A program made the translations under genes and the position numbers. Below the pieces are notes generated by a model. That model was not told where the DNA came from and ran no database searches. It saw only the letters and a list, made by a program, of their open reading frames with translations. This document shows, one piece after another, positions 1 through 7,743 of a DNA stretch of 32,076 bases. The DNA comes from a virus, in the IMG/VR virus record IMGVR_UViG_3300025141_000451, positions 1-32,076 of that record. One strand, written 5' to 3'. Every line of letters begins with the position of its first letter. Positions within the stretch are counted from its first letter, which is position 1.

Positions 1-212
1 AGTTCCATCAGCCTCAGGTTCCTAATCCCACTTCAGAAGAACAGGCTTTAAAGGAACAGTTTGGTTTAACATTAGGCCAGCTTTATTGGCGTAGATCCCA
101 GATTAATACATTAGGTGTAGAAAAGTTTAGACGCGAGTTTCCCGCTACAGTCGATGAAGCCTTCTTTGCATCCTCTAACAACTTCTTTCCGATGGACATC
201 TTAGATCGTTTA
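1..212. repeat. Terminal direct repeat, left copy (contig circularity overlap)
   Basis: These 212 bases recur at 31865-32076 with one difference, T at 86 against C at 31950. The change turns a TAT codon into TAC, both tyrosine, inside the terminase gene. The terminase frame continues correctly from the right copy into the sequence after the left copy, so the repeat is best read as assembly overlap of a circular or circularly permuted genome. A true short terminal repeat inside terL would be unusual. The single difference could be a population variant or a read error. Confidence 0.9.
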
Positions 213-863
213 GAGCGAAGTGACAATGGCCGCTCATCGGAAAGACAATACACGGATGCAATAGAAGGCGATAAGTTCGCTATGGGCGTTGATGTCGCGA
301 GTGGTGGGGGTGGTGATTACTCAGTTATTACTATTGTAAGCTGCACCACAATGCAACCAGTTTATTGCTATAGAAGCAATGAGATTTTACCACATAAGTT
401 AGCTGAACTGATTTTTGATTTGTATCATGAATACGGTAATCCGCTAACATTGGTAGAACAAAATGGGCCAGGTGAAACTGTCCTATACAGATTAAAAGAA
501 TGGAAGCTAAAAAACCTTTACAAAGATAAACGCGGAAAGGATTGGAGAACTAGAAAGGAAAATAAAATCGCTATCTATGACCACTTACGCGATTTAATCT
601 GCGAACAGTGTATTACCTGTGTGGATAAAGATCTATGGCAAGAGCTTCGAAACATTCAAATAACAAAAGGCGCACCAGCAGCTATAGGGGCTCACGACGA
701 CATGGTCATGAGTATAGCATTAGCTTTATGGGCGGCAAAACTCGTTGGGGTTCCAAGCTTCCTGTCAGTTCGGAGGAGTATGATTGATGAATACAGAAAA
801 AAAAGAAAATCACAAAGAATACTTAAAGCTAACGGCATACACCAACACATTAGAGGATGGTAA
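1..863 (+). CDS. terL: Terminase large subunit, C-terminal part (gene split by the contig ends)
   Basis: This is the 3' part of the DNA-packaging motor gene whose 5' part lies at 31183-32076. The reading frame is open from base 3; the first ATG inside this piece (192) is internal, not the start. Joined across the circle the protein is 514 aa. This part carries the RNase H-like nuclease that cuts concatemeric DNA: MGVDVASGGGGDYS (first Asp about residue 325 of the joined protein), LTLVEQNGPGE (Glu about 380) and a late AHDDMVMS (Asp about 460), the usual order of acidic metal ligands. The stop at 861-863 lies 4 bases before the portal ATG, as expected for a packaging and head operon. Family identity is secure; the exact catalytic residues are inferred from motif position. 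Confidence 0.93.
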   Translation, partial: FHQPQVPNPTSEEQALKEQFGLTLGQLYWRRSQINTLGVEKFRREFPATVDEAFFASSNNFFPMDILDRLERSDNGRSSERQYTDAIEGDKFAMGVDVASGGGGDYSVITIVSCTTMQPVYCYRSNEILPHKLAELIFDLYHEYGNPLTLVEQNGPGETVLYRLKEWKLKNLYKDKRGKDWRTRKENKIAIYDHLRDLICEQCITCVDKDLWQELRNIQITKGAPAAIGAHDDMVMSIALALWAAKLVGVPSFLSVRRSMIDEYRKKRKSQRILKANGIHQHIRGW

Positions 864-867
864 ATAA

Positions 868-2544
868 ATGAGTTATTCTTTATCAGTTGAGGTAGTTAAA
901 CAGATCTGTCATGAACATGATAAGTATTGGGAAGAGCAGAAGCAAGAACTATGGCGATACAAATCAGTTTATGAGACACAGTTTTGGAATAAAGAAAGTC
1001 AGCTTAACTCTCAGCTTTATGTTCAAACATCAGATGGTTATGGCTTTATTGAAAGCTACATTGCTTCATTATTTTCTAGAAACCCAGGTGTGATTGTTAA
1101 ATCTGGTTTAAAAGGAAGAGGTAATGCACAGATAGCTCAGCATTTGGCTAATGATTTTTTAATCTTTCAAAGAAAAGAGCTTGAAGCTGCAGCACGATTA
1201 GCTTTAATCTATCCTAACTCTTTTGTTAAGCTTCTTCCTACAGGTCAAGAAGACATTTACAGAAAAATAGATTTAACTGCAATACCACCTTGGGAAGTGA
1301 TTACAGATAGAAATGCACGCAGGTGGGATGAGCAAAGATTTGTGGGTCATAAATACTACATGACTGTTATCGATGCTAATAGGATTTATGGAAAGAAAAG
1401 ATGGAACTCAGTATTTAAAAAGGATTTCTTCGATCGCTATCAAAGAGAATACGAAAAGGAAGATGGCGACATAGGTGATTATGATTTTGATTATTACAAA
1501 TACATTGAAATGGTTGAGATCTATGACATTGCTACTGGTATGGTTTATCATTGGACACCAAACTGGAGCGATGGTGAGAAGTTTTTAGATAAGTATGAGA
1601 TCCCATTCATGGATCCAAAGGGAGATCCTGTTCTTCCGATTATACCATTTTACTTTAATAGGTTGCCTGATGAGCCTCTTCGCGGTTATTCAGCGATGAA
1701 GCGCATCTATGATCAACTCTATGAAACTAACATCATTAGAACTTTCCAAGCTAATGCTGTCCGTAAATGTTCTCGTCAATACTTGGTTAAAAAAGGAGCT
1801 ATGGACGAAGAACAAATGGCACAAGTTACTAGTGGTATTGATGGGCTGTTTATTGAGATTGATGAGGAAACAATGGATGGTATTGTCCGTCCCCTTCCTC
1901 AAAATCCAACACCTCCAGAACTTCAATACTATTATCAACAAGTGCAGGTCGATAAAGACAAAGGCTCCATCTTGGCTCCCTTTACAAGGGGTGAAAGCAC
2001 AAGAGCATCGGCTACGGAGATAACAGCACTTGCCGCTTATACTTCATCTGAGGTAGGTAGGTTAGCGAGAGAAAGGGATAATACAATAGAAGATCTAGCT
2101 AGAGCTTATCTCTACATGCTAGCTCTTTACATTGAAGAAGACGATACCAGAGAACTATTAAGCATTGCGGGCGAGCCAACGGTTGTTACACCGATGGATT
2201 TAGACGAGATGTTTATTGTTTTCGCACAAGATCAAGCACAAACTCCACTTTCCGAAAGCGTGAAGAAAAGAGAGTTCTTGCAATCAATCCCGTTATTACA
2301 ACAACTAGGTGTCCCTACAATGACTATTTTGGAAGAAATGGTAAGAGCTTTAAATCTACCAGAAGATTTCGTTATGGCCGCAGAGGAAAACAACGCCCGT
2401 ATTTCGGCAGCACAAGCAGCACTGGCTGGAGAAGCAGTTCAAGCAGATGCAGTAGAAATGTCTCAAAATCCTCAAGCAGCTGGAGGCCCACAAGGCCCAG
2501 CAAACTTACAAGGTATTCTACCGGGCGCACTGCCCTTTAGCTAA
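868..2544 (+). CDS. Portal (head-tail connector) protein
   Basis: A 558-aa protein directly after terL and before a scaffold and capsid gene, the standard portal position. The portal forms the dodecameric ring at one capsid vertex through which DNA is packaged. The sequence fits podovirus-type portals: an N-terminal helical part rich in aromatic and acidic residues, a central stretch with LPDEPLRGYSAMKRIYDQLYE followed by a conserved-looking PFTRGESTRASATEITALAAY helix region, and an Ala/Gln-rich C-terminus (QAAGGPQGPANLQG). The start ATG follows an AGGATGG ribosome site. The call rests on position, length and overall character; I cannot align it here. Confidence 0.82.
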   Translation: MSYSLSVEVVKQICHEHDKYWEEQKQELWRYKSVYETQFWNKESQLNSQLYVQTSDGYGFIESYIASLFSRNPGVIVKSGLKGRGNAQIAQHLANDFLIFQRKELEAAARLALIYPNSFVKLLPTGQEDIYRKIDLTAIPPWEVITDRNARRWDEQRFVGHKYYMTVIDANRIYGKKRWNSVFKKDFFDRYQREYEKEDGDIGDYDFDYYKYIEMVEIYDIATGMVYHWTPNWSDGEKFLDKYEIPFMDPKGDPVLPIIPFYFNRLPDEPLRGYSAMKRIYDQLYETNIIRTFQANAVRKCSRQYLVKKGAMDEEQMAQVTSGIDGLFIEIDEETMDGIVRPLPQNPTPPELQYYYQQVQVDKDKGSILAPFTRGESTRASATEITALAAYTSSEVGRLARERDNTIEDLARAYLYMLALYIEEDDTRELLSIAGEPTVVTPMDLDEMFIVFAQDQAQTPLSESVKKREFLQSIPLLQQLGVPTMTILEEMVRALNLPEDFVMAAEENNARISAAQAALAGEAVQADAVEMSQNPQAAGGPQGPANLQGILPGALPFS

Positions 2545-2558
2545 TAGGAGAACATACA

Positions 2559-3008
2559 ATGCCGTTTTACAACTTTAAATGCAAATCTTGCGACACACTT
2601 CATGAGGAGATACTGTCTATCGAACAGATGGAAACCTTTGAGGAAACACATCAATGTGGCTGTGGAGGAGATCTGCAAAAACAGATTTCAGTTCCTTACA
2701 TTTCAATGAAAGGACGAACTAAAGGAACACCAGTCAATGGTTACTACTCACAATCTTTTGGAAAACATTTTTATAACAAATACGCAGAGCAAGAGTATGC
2801 TGAGCGTAATGGTTATGTCAAACCCACATGGGATCAGCTTGACGAATGTATGGAAAAAGGACGCGCACAAAGAGCAAAAGAAGACGAGAGATCACAAACC
2901 TGGACAACAGAACTTAAAAAAGCCGGTGGAGATAAGATCAAAGCCGCAGAACAAACATTCACAGTTAAAAACATGAAAAAATGGGGAGACATGAAAGATG
3001 GCGATTAA
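2559..3008 (+). CDS. FmdB-like zinc-ribbon protein
   Basis: A 149-aa protein opening with MPFYNFKCKSCDTLHE and then CGCGGDLQKQ. The CxxC pair about 30 residues before a CGC pair is the FmdB/CxxC-CxxC zinc-ribbon arrangement, probably binding one zinc ion. The remainder is charged and helical with many Lys and Glu. Small FmdB-like proteins occur between head genes in marine podophage genomes; their role is not established, and a head-assembly or regulatory role is only a guess. The ribosome site is AGGAG before ATG 2559. Its end overlaps the next start by 11 bases, indicating translational coupling. Confidence 0.7.
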   Translation: MPFYNFKCKSCDTLHEEILSIEQMETFEETHQCGCGGDLQKQISVPYISMKGRTKGTPVNGYYSQSFGKHFYNKYAEQEYAERNGYVKPTWDQLDECMEKGRAQRAKEDERSQTWTTELKKAGGDKIKAAEQTFTVKNMKKWGDMKDGD

Positions 3009-3516
3009 CGAAAACGCAGCTTTAGAACAAGAACTGCTTGATGAGGCAATGGCATTAGATGCTGTTGAAGCACAAGCTCTAACAGATTTCGCACCAGAAG
3101 GAGCTTATTCACAAAACAGTTTAAATCGTTTAGTGAGAGCTTTGAATAAGGCAATGCCTTTATTTGGTGCAGATCCTATTATTGAGTTGGAAGAGGACAT
3201 AGAAGGCCCTTTCCCTCCTCAGTTACTACAACCTTTAATGATGATTAAATCTGCTATCGGTGATGCAGCTTTAGAAAACGACCTGATGATTGACCTTGAA
3301 AATCTTGTAGATGATAGAGGGGTTATGATGGTAACAGGTGTTATTGAAAGCGCAGCTGAAAATGCAGTATTCAGATCATTCCTTAAAAATCCACAAGCAA
3401 TGGATCAGATGCCAGAAGTAGCAGTAGAAGTAACTAATGTTGAAATGGAAGAAGAACTACCTGGTGGAGAAGTCGTTGTTGAAGACGATGAAGACATTTT
3501 ACTAGCCCGTGCATAG
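2998..3516 (+). CDS. Small acidic head-region protein, function unknown
   Basis: A 172-aa acidic, largely helical protein, ending in an Asp/Glu-rich tail (GGEVVVEDDEDILLARA). The ATG at 2998 lies inside the end of the zinc-ribbon gene (11-base overlap) and the stop is 13 bases before the scaffold gene, so it is co-translated with head-assembly genes. No enzyme motif is visible. Its position between portal and scaffold suggests a head-assembly accessory or a second scaffold-like factor, but this is from context only. Confidence 0.6.
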   Translation: MAINENAALEQELLDEAMALDAVEAQALTDFAPEGAYSQNSLNRLVRALNKAMPLFGADPIIELEEDIEGPFPPQLLQPLMMIKSAIGDAALENDLMIDLENLVDDRGVMMVTGVIESAAENAVFRSFLKNPQAMDQMPEVAVEVTNVEMEEELPGGEVVVEDDEDILLARA

Positions 3517-3528
3517 GAGGAAAATGAC

Positions 3529-4449
3529 ATGAGCGACGCAGAAGCGACCAACACGGTGGCCCCAACCACTGGTCAAGATGCGGTGAGCACTAATGAAAGT
3601 GAAAGCACAACATCAGAAAATACTGGACAAGATAATCTCAGAGGCGAAACTGCAACTGAGACAGCACAAAACATTATAGAAAGAAATCTTGGGAAGCGAC
3701 ACAAGAAAAAGGTTTTTGGTAGAGATAGAGCTCAAGAAGCACTCGACATAGCCACTTTAGCTGACATAACAGCGAAGGCTAATAAACCTTCTCTGGATGA
3801 TCTGGATAACGCTGAACTCCCCGAAGGTGGTGTAAAAGGTATTAACTTCAACGAAGTTCTCAGTGCCTTACCAGAGGATGCTAAACAGCTGCTTGGAAAC
3901 CTAAGGTCAGATTATACAAGAAAGACACAAGATCTAGCCAATCAGAGAAAAGAGTTAAGAGCTCAACAGGCTGCACTTCAGGAATCTGATTTCTATAGAA
4001 CAATGCAAGAAAAGGCAAATGCTGAAAATGTTGAGCTTGACCCTTATGACACAAAAAGTTTTGAAGCCCGAATAGAGCAAGAAGTAGCGCGTCGTTTAAA
4101 TGACATGTTAGAGCCTATGAGGCAACAACAAAACTTAGAAATGAAAAGAATAAAACTAACACAGTTCCGTAATGAACATCCGGATCTGGAAAACCTAAAA
4201 GGTGAAGTAGCTGCCACGCTGAAAGACAACACGAACTTATCATTGGAAGAAGCGTATTACATAGTTAAAGGAAGGCAGAAAAAAACAGAGCTTGAAACTC
4301 AACGCCAGCAGAAGAAAGAAGAAAGGCAAGAGCGAAGAGCTAACTCTTTAAAGGTCGGAAGGCCGGCCCAGTTCAGTGGAAATAAGCCACCGAAAGGGCT
4401 CAAAGGGTATGAGATTTACGAATGGTTTGAAAGAAATGGAAGAAAATAG
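3529..4449 (+). CDS. Scaffolding protein
   Basis: A 306-aa protein immediately upstream of the major capsid gene, the usual place for the scaffold that templates the procapsid and then leaves. The N-terminus is low-complexity Ser/Thr/Glu (about residues 1-45). A long charged coiled-coil follows (about 115-270, rich in Gln, Glu, Lys and Arg, including LANQRKELRAQQAALQE). The end is basic (KGYEIYEWFERNGRK), resembling capsid-binding tails of scaffolds. Ribosome site AGGAGG lies before ATG 3529. Identification rests on composition plus position. Confidence 0.8.
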   Translation: MSDAEATNTVAPTTGQDAVSTNESESTTSENTGQDNLRGETATETAQNIIERNLGKRHKKKVFGRDRAQEALDIATLADITAKANKPSLDDLDNAELPEGGVKGINFNEVLSALPEDAKQLLGNLRSDYTRKTQDLANQRKELRAQQAALQESDFYRTMQEKANAENVELDPYDTKSFEARIEQEVARRLNDMLEPMRQQQNLEMKRIKLTQFRNEHPDLENLKGEVAATLKDNTNLSLEEAYYIVKGRQKKTELETQRQQKKEERQERRANSLKVGRPAQFSGNKPPKGLKGYEIYEWFERNGRK

Positions 4450-4585
4450 GAAAAAAACTGTGCTATTTACGACAGGCCCCGTTCATCTCAAAACGGATAA
4501 GCTTTTTTGGATTCCAAATGGAATACCCTCAAGAGAACAAAACTTTAGAAAAAACAATACATGTTAAAACCGGAGGATAAAAAAC
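4450..4585 (+). promoter_or_regulatory. Leader of the capsid gene with two small hairpins
   Basis: This 136-base gap before the major capsid gene holds two short hairpins. One is CCGTT/AACGG at 4479-4483 and 4492-4496, followed 6 bases later by a T6 run (4503-4508). The other is ATTCC-AAAT-GGAAT at 4511-4524. The first could be a weak terminator or a processing site that lets capsid mRNA differ in amount from scaffold mRNA. A strong ribosome site (GGAGGA) follows. I see no clear promoter. The regulatory reading is inference. Confidence 0.35.
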
Positions 4586-5593
4586 ATGGCTATTTCAAAT
4601 GATGTATTATCATCGACGCTACGCATCCTCTTAGATGAAGAAGTTGATAACCTTTTTAAATCAACTCCTTTGCTTACAGAGATGAGACGCGGCGATGGAT
4701 TAGAAACATACGACGGCGGTCAAAAACTTGATGTTCCAGTTATTTTAGAAGAGCACTCTCAGATTACACAGCTTACTAATGGGTATGAACCCGTAAATCT
4801 CGCTGTTAAAGATGCGTTGCGCACTGCTAGCTATAACTGGTGTGATTTTGTTGCACCCGTTGTCATTACTAGAAAAGAAGAACTTTCGAACAAAGGCCCT
4901 CGCGCTATCGTTTCGATTGCAGAAGCTCGATTAAAATCAGTTATGGGCTTACTTGCAAGAGAAGTTGATAAGCAGCTTGTTGCTAACAGCTCGACTATTC
5001 TTACAGAACTTAACTCACTTTGTGATACACAAGGTGCCGCGAACCGTGATGGTTTCTTACAGGCTTCTGATTTTGGAGCTCAGCTTGGATCCATTGGTAG
5101 TATCAACTCGGCTACCTTTACTACTTGGCAAAATCAACATACAGAAAGCGCTGCTTTTGCAGTTTCTGACATGGTTGATTTGTATCTTAAGTGTCAGGCA
5201 TACAGCCCAGGAAATGGACAGCCTAACTTGATTATTTCAGATGAAACAAGTTATGCAGCTTATAAGGCAGCTATTCAAACTCAGGAACGCTTTATGCCTT
5301 CCGATGATTTGGATCTTGGTCGTCTTACATTGGCATTTCACGGTGCTCGTCTTTACTTCGATCCTGCTTCACCAGCTAATGTGAAAAATGTAAGTGCTGC
5401 AGATCGTGAGTTCCGTATGTATTTCCTTAACACTGAATACTTAAAACTTGCATTCGATAAAGATGCGCAGTTTGAGCTATCTGACTTTGAACATGTTTCA
5501 GGTTATGCTTCTCGTTCTGCTAACATTATGACCCGTATGCAAATGTATGTATCACACTTGGCTTGTCAAGGCCTTTACACTAAAGATAGCTAA
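4586..5593 (+). CDS. Major capsid protein
   Basis: A 335-aa protein, the right size for an HK97-fold capsid subunit without its scaffold domain, placed right after the scaffold. The N-terminus (LRILLDEEVDNLFKSTPLLTEMRRGDG) and the mid-protein VAPVVITRKEELSNKGP are typical of capsid proteins that begin with a helical arm and then bind neighbours through an extended loop. The C-terminal part (EHVSGYASRSANIMTRMQMYVSHLACQGLY) is a plausible beta-rich A-domain. A strong ribosome site GGAGGA lies 10 bases before ATG. It is followed 12 bases later by a decoration-protein gene. The assignment is firm from order and length. Confidence 0.88.
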   Translation: MAISNDVLSSTLRILLDEEVDNLFKSTPLLTEMRRGDGLETYDGGQKLDVPVILEEHSQITQLTNGYEPVNLAVKDALRTASYNWCDFVAPVVITRKEELSNKGPRAIVSIAEARLKSVMGLLAREVDKQLVANSSTILTELNSLCDTQGAANRDGFLQASDFGAQLGSIGSINSATFTTWQNQHTESAAFAVSDMVDLYLKCQAYSPGNGQPNLIISDETSYAAYKAAIQTQERFMPSDDLDLGRLTLAFHGARLYFDPASPANVKNVSAADREFRMYFLNTEYLKLAFDKDAQFELSDFEHVSGYASRSANIMTRMQMYVSHLACQGLYTKDS

Positions 5594-5605
5594 TAGGGGG
5601 TTATT

Positions 5606-6067
5606 ATGGCTACAAATACGATTATACAGTATCTTGAAACTACTGATGGTGAAGGCACTGCTTACGGTGTCGGCGTTTCGAATAGACGGCAAGTTGAAAC
5701 TTACATTGCAGGCGCTGCTATAGCAGCAAATGACTTAGTTGCTTTTGACTTCTCAGCATCCAGTGATGGTGCTGCGGCTGTTACAGTTATCAAAGCAGAT
5801 GCAGGCTCTACAGACAGCGTTGCTGTTGTTGGGTTTGCTTTAAATGCTGCGACAGCTGCAGGAGATAAAGTCGATGTTACGATTGCTGGTATTCACATAA
5901 GTGCAAATGTTAATGGTTCAGTTGCTAAAGGTGATAGATTATCTATCTCAGCAACAGGCGGCCAAGCAGATACTTATGTAAATGCTGACACTGTTCCGAT
6001 TATCGGGTATGCATTGGAAGATGATTCCGGTAACATCGCATCAGTGATGGTTATCAAGCAGTTCTAG
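5606..6067 (+). CDS. Head decoration / capsid-stabilising protein
   Basis: A 153-aa Ala-, Val-, Gly- and Asp-rich protein predicted to be almost all beta-strand, directly after the capsid gene. Repeated patterns such as AIAANDLVAFDFSA, VAKGDRLSISATGG and PIIGYALEDDSGN resemble the DUF2190 / decoration-protein type that binds the outer capsid surface. Ribosome site is GGGGG before ATG 5606. It is the last gene before the strong terminator at 6171-6202, so capsid and decoration transcripts end together, which would allow high expression of both. The family call is by pattern only. Confidence 0.7.
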   Translation: MATNTIIQYLETTDGEGTAYGVGVSNRRQVETYIAGAAIAANDLVAFDFSASSDGAAAVTVIKADAGSTDSVAVVGFALNAATAAGDKVDVTIAGIHISANVNGSVAKGDRLSISATGGQADTYVNADTVPIIGYALEDDSGNIASVMVIKQF

Positions 6068-6170
6068 TATTTCATTACACTTAACCAGCTGGCTACTTGC
6101 TGAATAAAGGTTTTCTAGACATTTCCTTTGAAAGTAGCACTTCCTTTTTACTTTTGGGAAGTTTCTCCTT

Positions 6171-6202
6171 GGCCCGCCTGGCAACGGGCGGGTCATTTTT
6201 TT
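6171..6202 (+). terminator. Rho-independent terminator after capsid/decoration genes
   Basis: An 8-base-pair GC-rich stem, GGCCCGCC at 6171-6178 pairing with GGCGGGTC at 6187-6194 (one G-U), with an 8-base loop, is followed by a T7 run at 6196-6202. A second weaker dyad, ACTTCC/GGAAGT, lies just before it (6139-6144 and 6157-6162). It separates the head genes from the tail genes, so tail-gene transcription beyond it must come from read-through or a promoter I cannot identify. Confidence 0.88.
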
Positions 6203-6218
6203 AATAAGAGGAATACAA

Positions 6219-7733
6219 ATGAACTTGCTACAAATGAGAAACATGGTCGCTTCTATTTTAGATTACGATCCTAATGTGCAAACATACAAGGATGAAGTAT
6301 CTAGAATGGTTAATGAGAGCTACATAAACTGGTTTGTCTCACGACCTTATACATTCAGTCAAAAAACAGTCGATGTTTATACATTAAGTGACGCATCCGA
6401 TACAGGCACTCGTATAACACCACCAGCTGCAACTGGTATAGCAACTGAACCATCAGGTGTTATAACAAATCTAACAGCTGCGACTACTACGACTAGTGGT
6501 ATTCCTGAAGTTAAAAATGGAGAGCTTACACATGAAGGCTCAGTTTTAAAAATCGCTAGCTCAACTAACTCCACCCACAACACGGGTGAATACATAATAG
6601 ATAAGATTGATAGAGCTGGAGCCCGAGTTTATGTAAGCAGAATGTCTAGCACACCTAGGGTTTCATGGCTTCCAGTTGGTGGATCTGCTGAAACAGTAAC
6701 AGTTAATGTTGAACAAAGGTTCTTAACTCTTCCTGATGATGTTAATCAGATCCTTTCTTGTGGTATTCGTAATGAAGTTAAAAACGGCAATGCTGTTATG
6801 GGCAACATTCAACCACTAGCAAGAAGAGTTGAAGAAGAATGGGATTTAAGGAATAATCTCACAGGATCTCCAGATAGCTACATCGTTTATGATAGCTTAC
6901 CTGACCATACAATGGATGCATTTGATTATGTTCCACGCGCAGGTGTAGATTTTAAAGTAGATGTATCTGCACAAGCCGGCCCGGCTGTTGGTTGGCCTCA
7001 AGGGAAGTATGAGTTTAGAATGGCTTATACTTGGCGAGGTGTTGAATCGCAATGGTCAGATCCTTTTGAAGTAGAGATTTCAGCTTCAAATAAAACATTT
7101 ACATTTACAACCTTACAGACAACCGCTTTAGGTGTTTATGGATTACGCAAAAAGTTTTACATAAGAGCTAAATCAGGTTTTACAGCAATGGGAACAGCTA
7201 ATGCAATGGCTGAAACTTTCTTTAGAGACATGAGCACTTATAGAATAGATAACTTATCAGCTGGTGCGTGGGGTGTTACAGGAATGAATACCTTTGTCAT
7301 TGAAGATAGTGCAACCACATACGCTTGGAACAATAATAATACACCGATTAATAACATAGAAGACATTAAACAACTGGCCAGATCCAAGCCGAACATGGGT
7401 TATAGAAAAAGAATAAGGCTATACCCTCGTCCTGCATCTACAGTGCCAATACAAGTTCGCTACTGTTTCTTTCCTAAGAAGTTAGAAGATGATTATGACT
7501 TGCCTAACTGTCCTTCAGATACACATAGATACATTGTTTATGCTACATGTTCAGAGCTATTTATGAAACATAATAATCCTGACATGGCTTTATACTATGA
7601 AAAGAAGGCAGAAAAAGAGCTATTAAAAATCGACAATAAATACTTCACTCAAAGATCCGCAACATGGATAAAGGATGGATTTCAGGTTGGGCCTAGATTA
7701 CCAAGCCCATACAGAACATTGACGCATTCATAG
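6219..7733 (+). CDS. Head-tail adaptor-type protein
   Basis: A 504-aa protein starting MNLLQMRNMVASILDYDPNV, with EVSRMVNESYINWFVSRPYTF soon after. This helical opening resembles podovirus adaptors (the T7 gp11-like tubular protein A group), which bind under the portal. A long beta-rich insertion occupies about residues 60-370. The C-terminus (CSELFMKHNNPDMALYYEKKAEKEL) returns to the helical adaptor pattern. It is much longer than the roughly 200-aa T7 adaptor, so the insertion probably adds an extra domain on the tail surface. It comes 17 bases after the terminator, with AGAGGA as ribosome site, and is followed by the nozzle-like gene. Confidence 0.65.
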   Translation: MNLLQMRNMVASILDYDPNVQTYKDEVSRMVNESYINWFVSRPYTFSQKTVDVYTLSDASDTGTRITPPAATGIATEPSGVITNLTAATTTTSGIPEVKNGELTHEGSVLKIASSTNSTHNTGEYIIDKIDRAGARVYVSRMSSTPRVSWLPVGGSAETVTVNVEQRFLTLPDDVNQILSCGIRNEVKNGNAVMGNIQPLARRVEEEWDLRNNLTGSPDSYIVYDSLPDHTMDAFDYVPRAGVDFKVDVSAQAGPAVGWPQGKYEFRMAYTWRGVESQWSDPFEVEISASNKTFTFTTLQTTALGVYGLRKKFYIRAKSGFTAMGTANAMAETFFRDMSTYRIDNLSAGAWGVTGMNTFVIEDSATTYAWNNNNTPINNIEDIKQLARSKPNMGYRKRIRLYPRPASTVPIQVRYCFFPKKLEDDYDLPNCPSDTHRYIVYATCSELFMKHNNPDMALYYEKKAEKELLKIDNKYFTQRSATWIKDGFQVGPRLPSPYRTLTHS

Positions 7734-7743
7734 GATTTAAATA

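Noticed and set aside
1-212. Terminal repeat as true physical ends of a linear phage
   Set aside because: It lies in the middle of terL with the frame continuing across it, which fits circular overlap much better.
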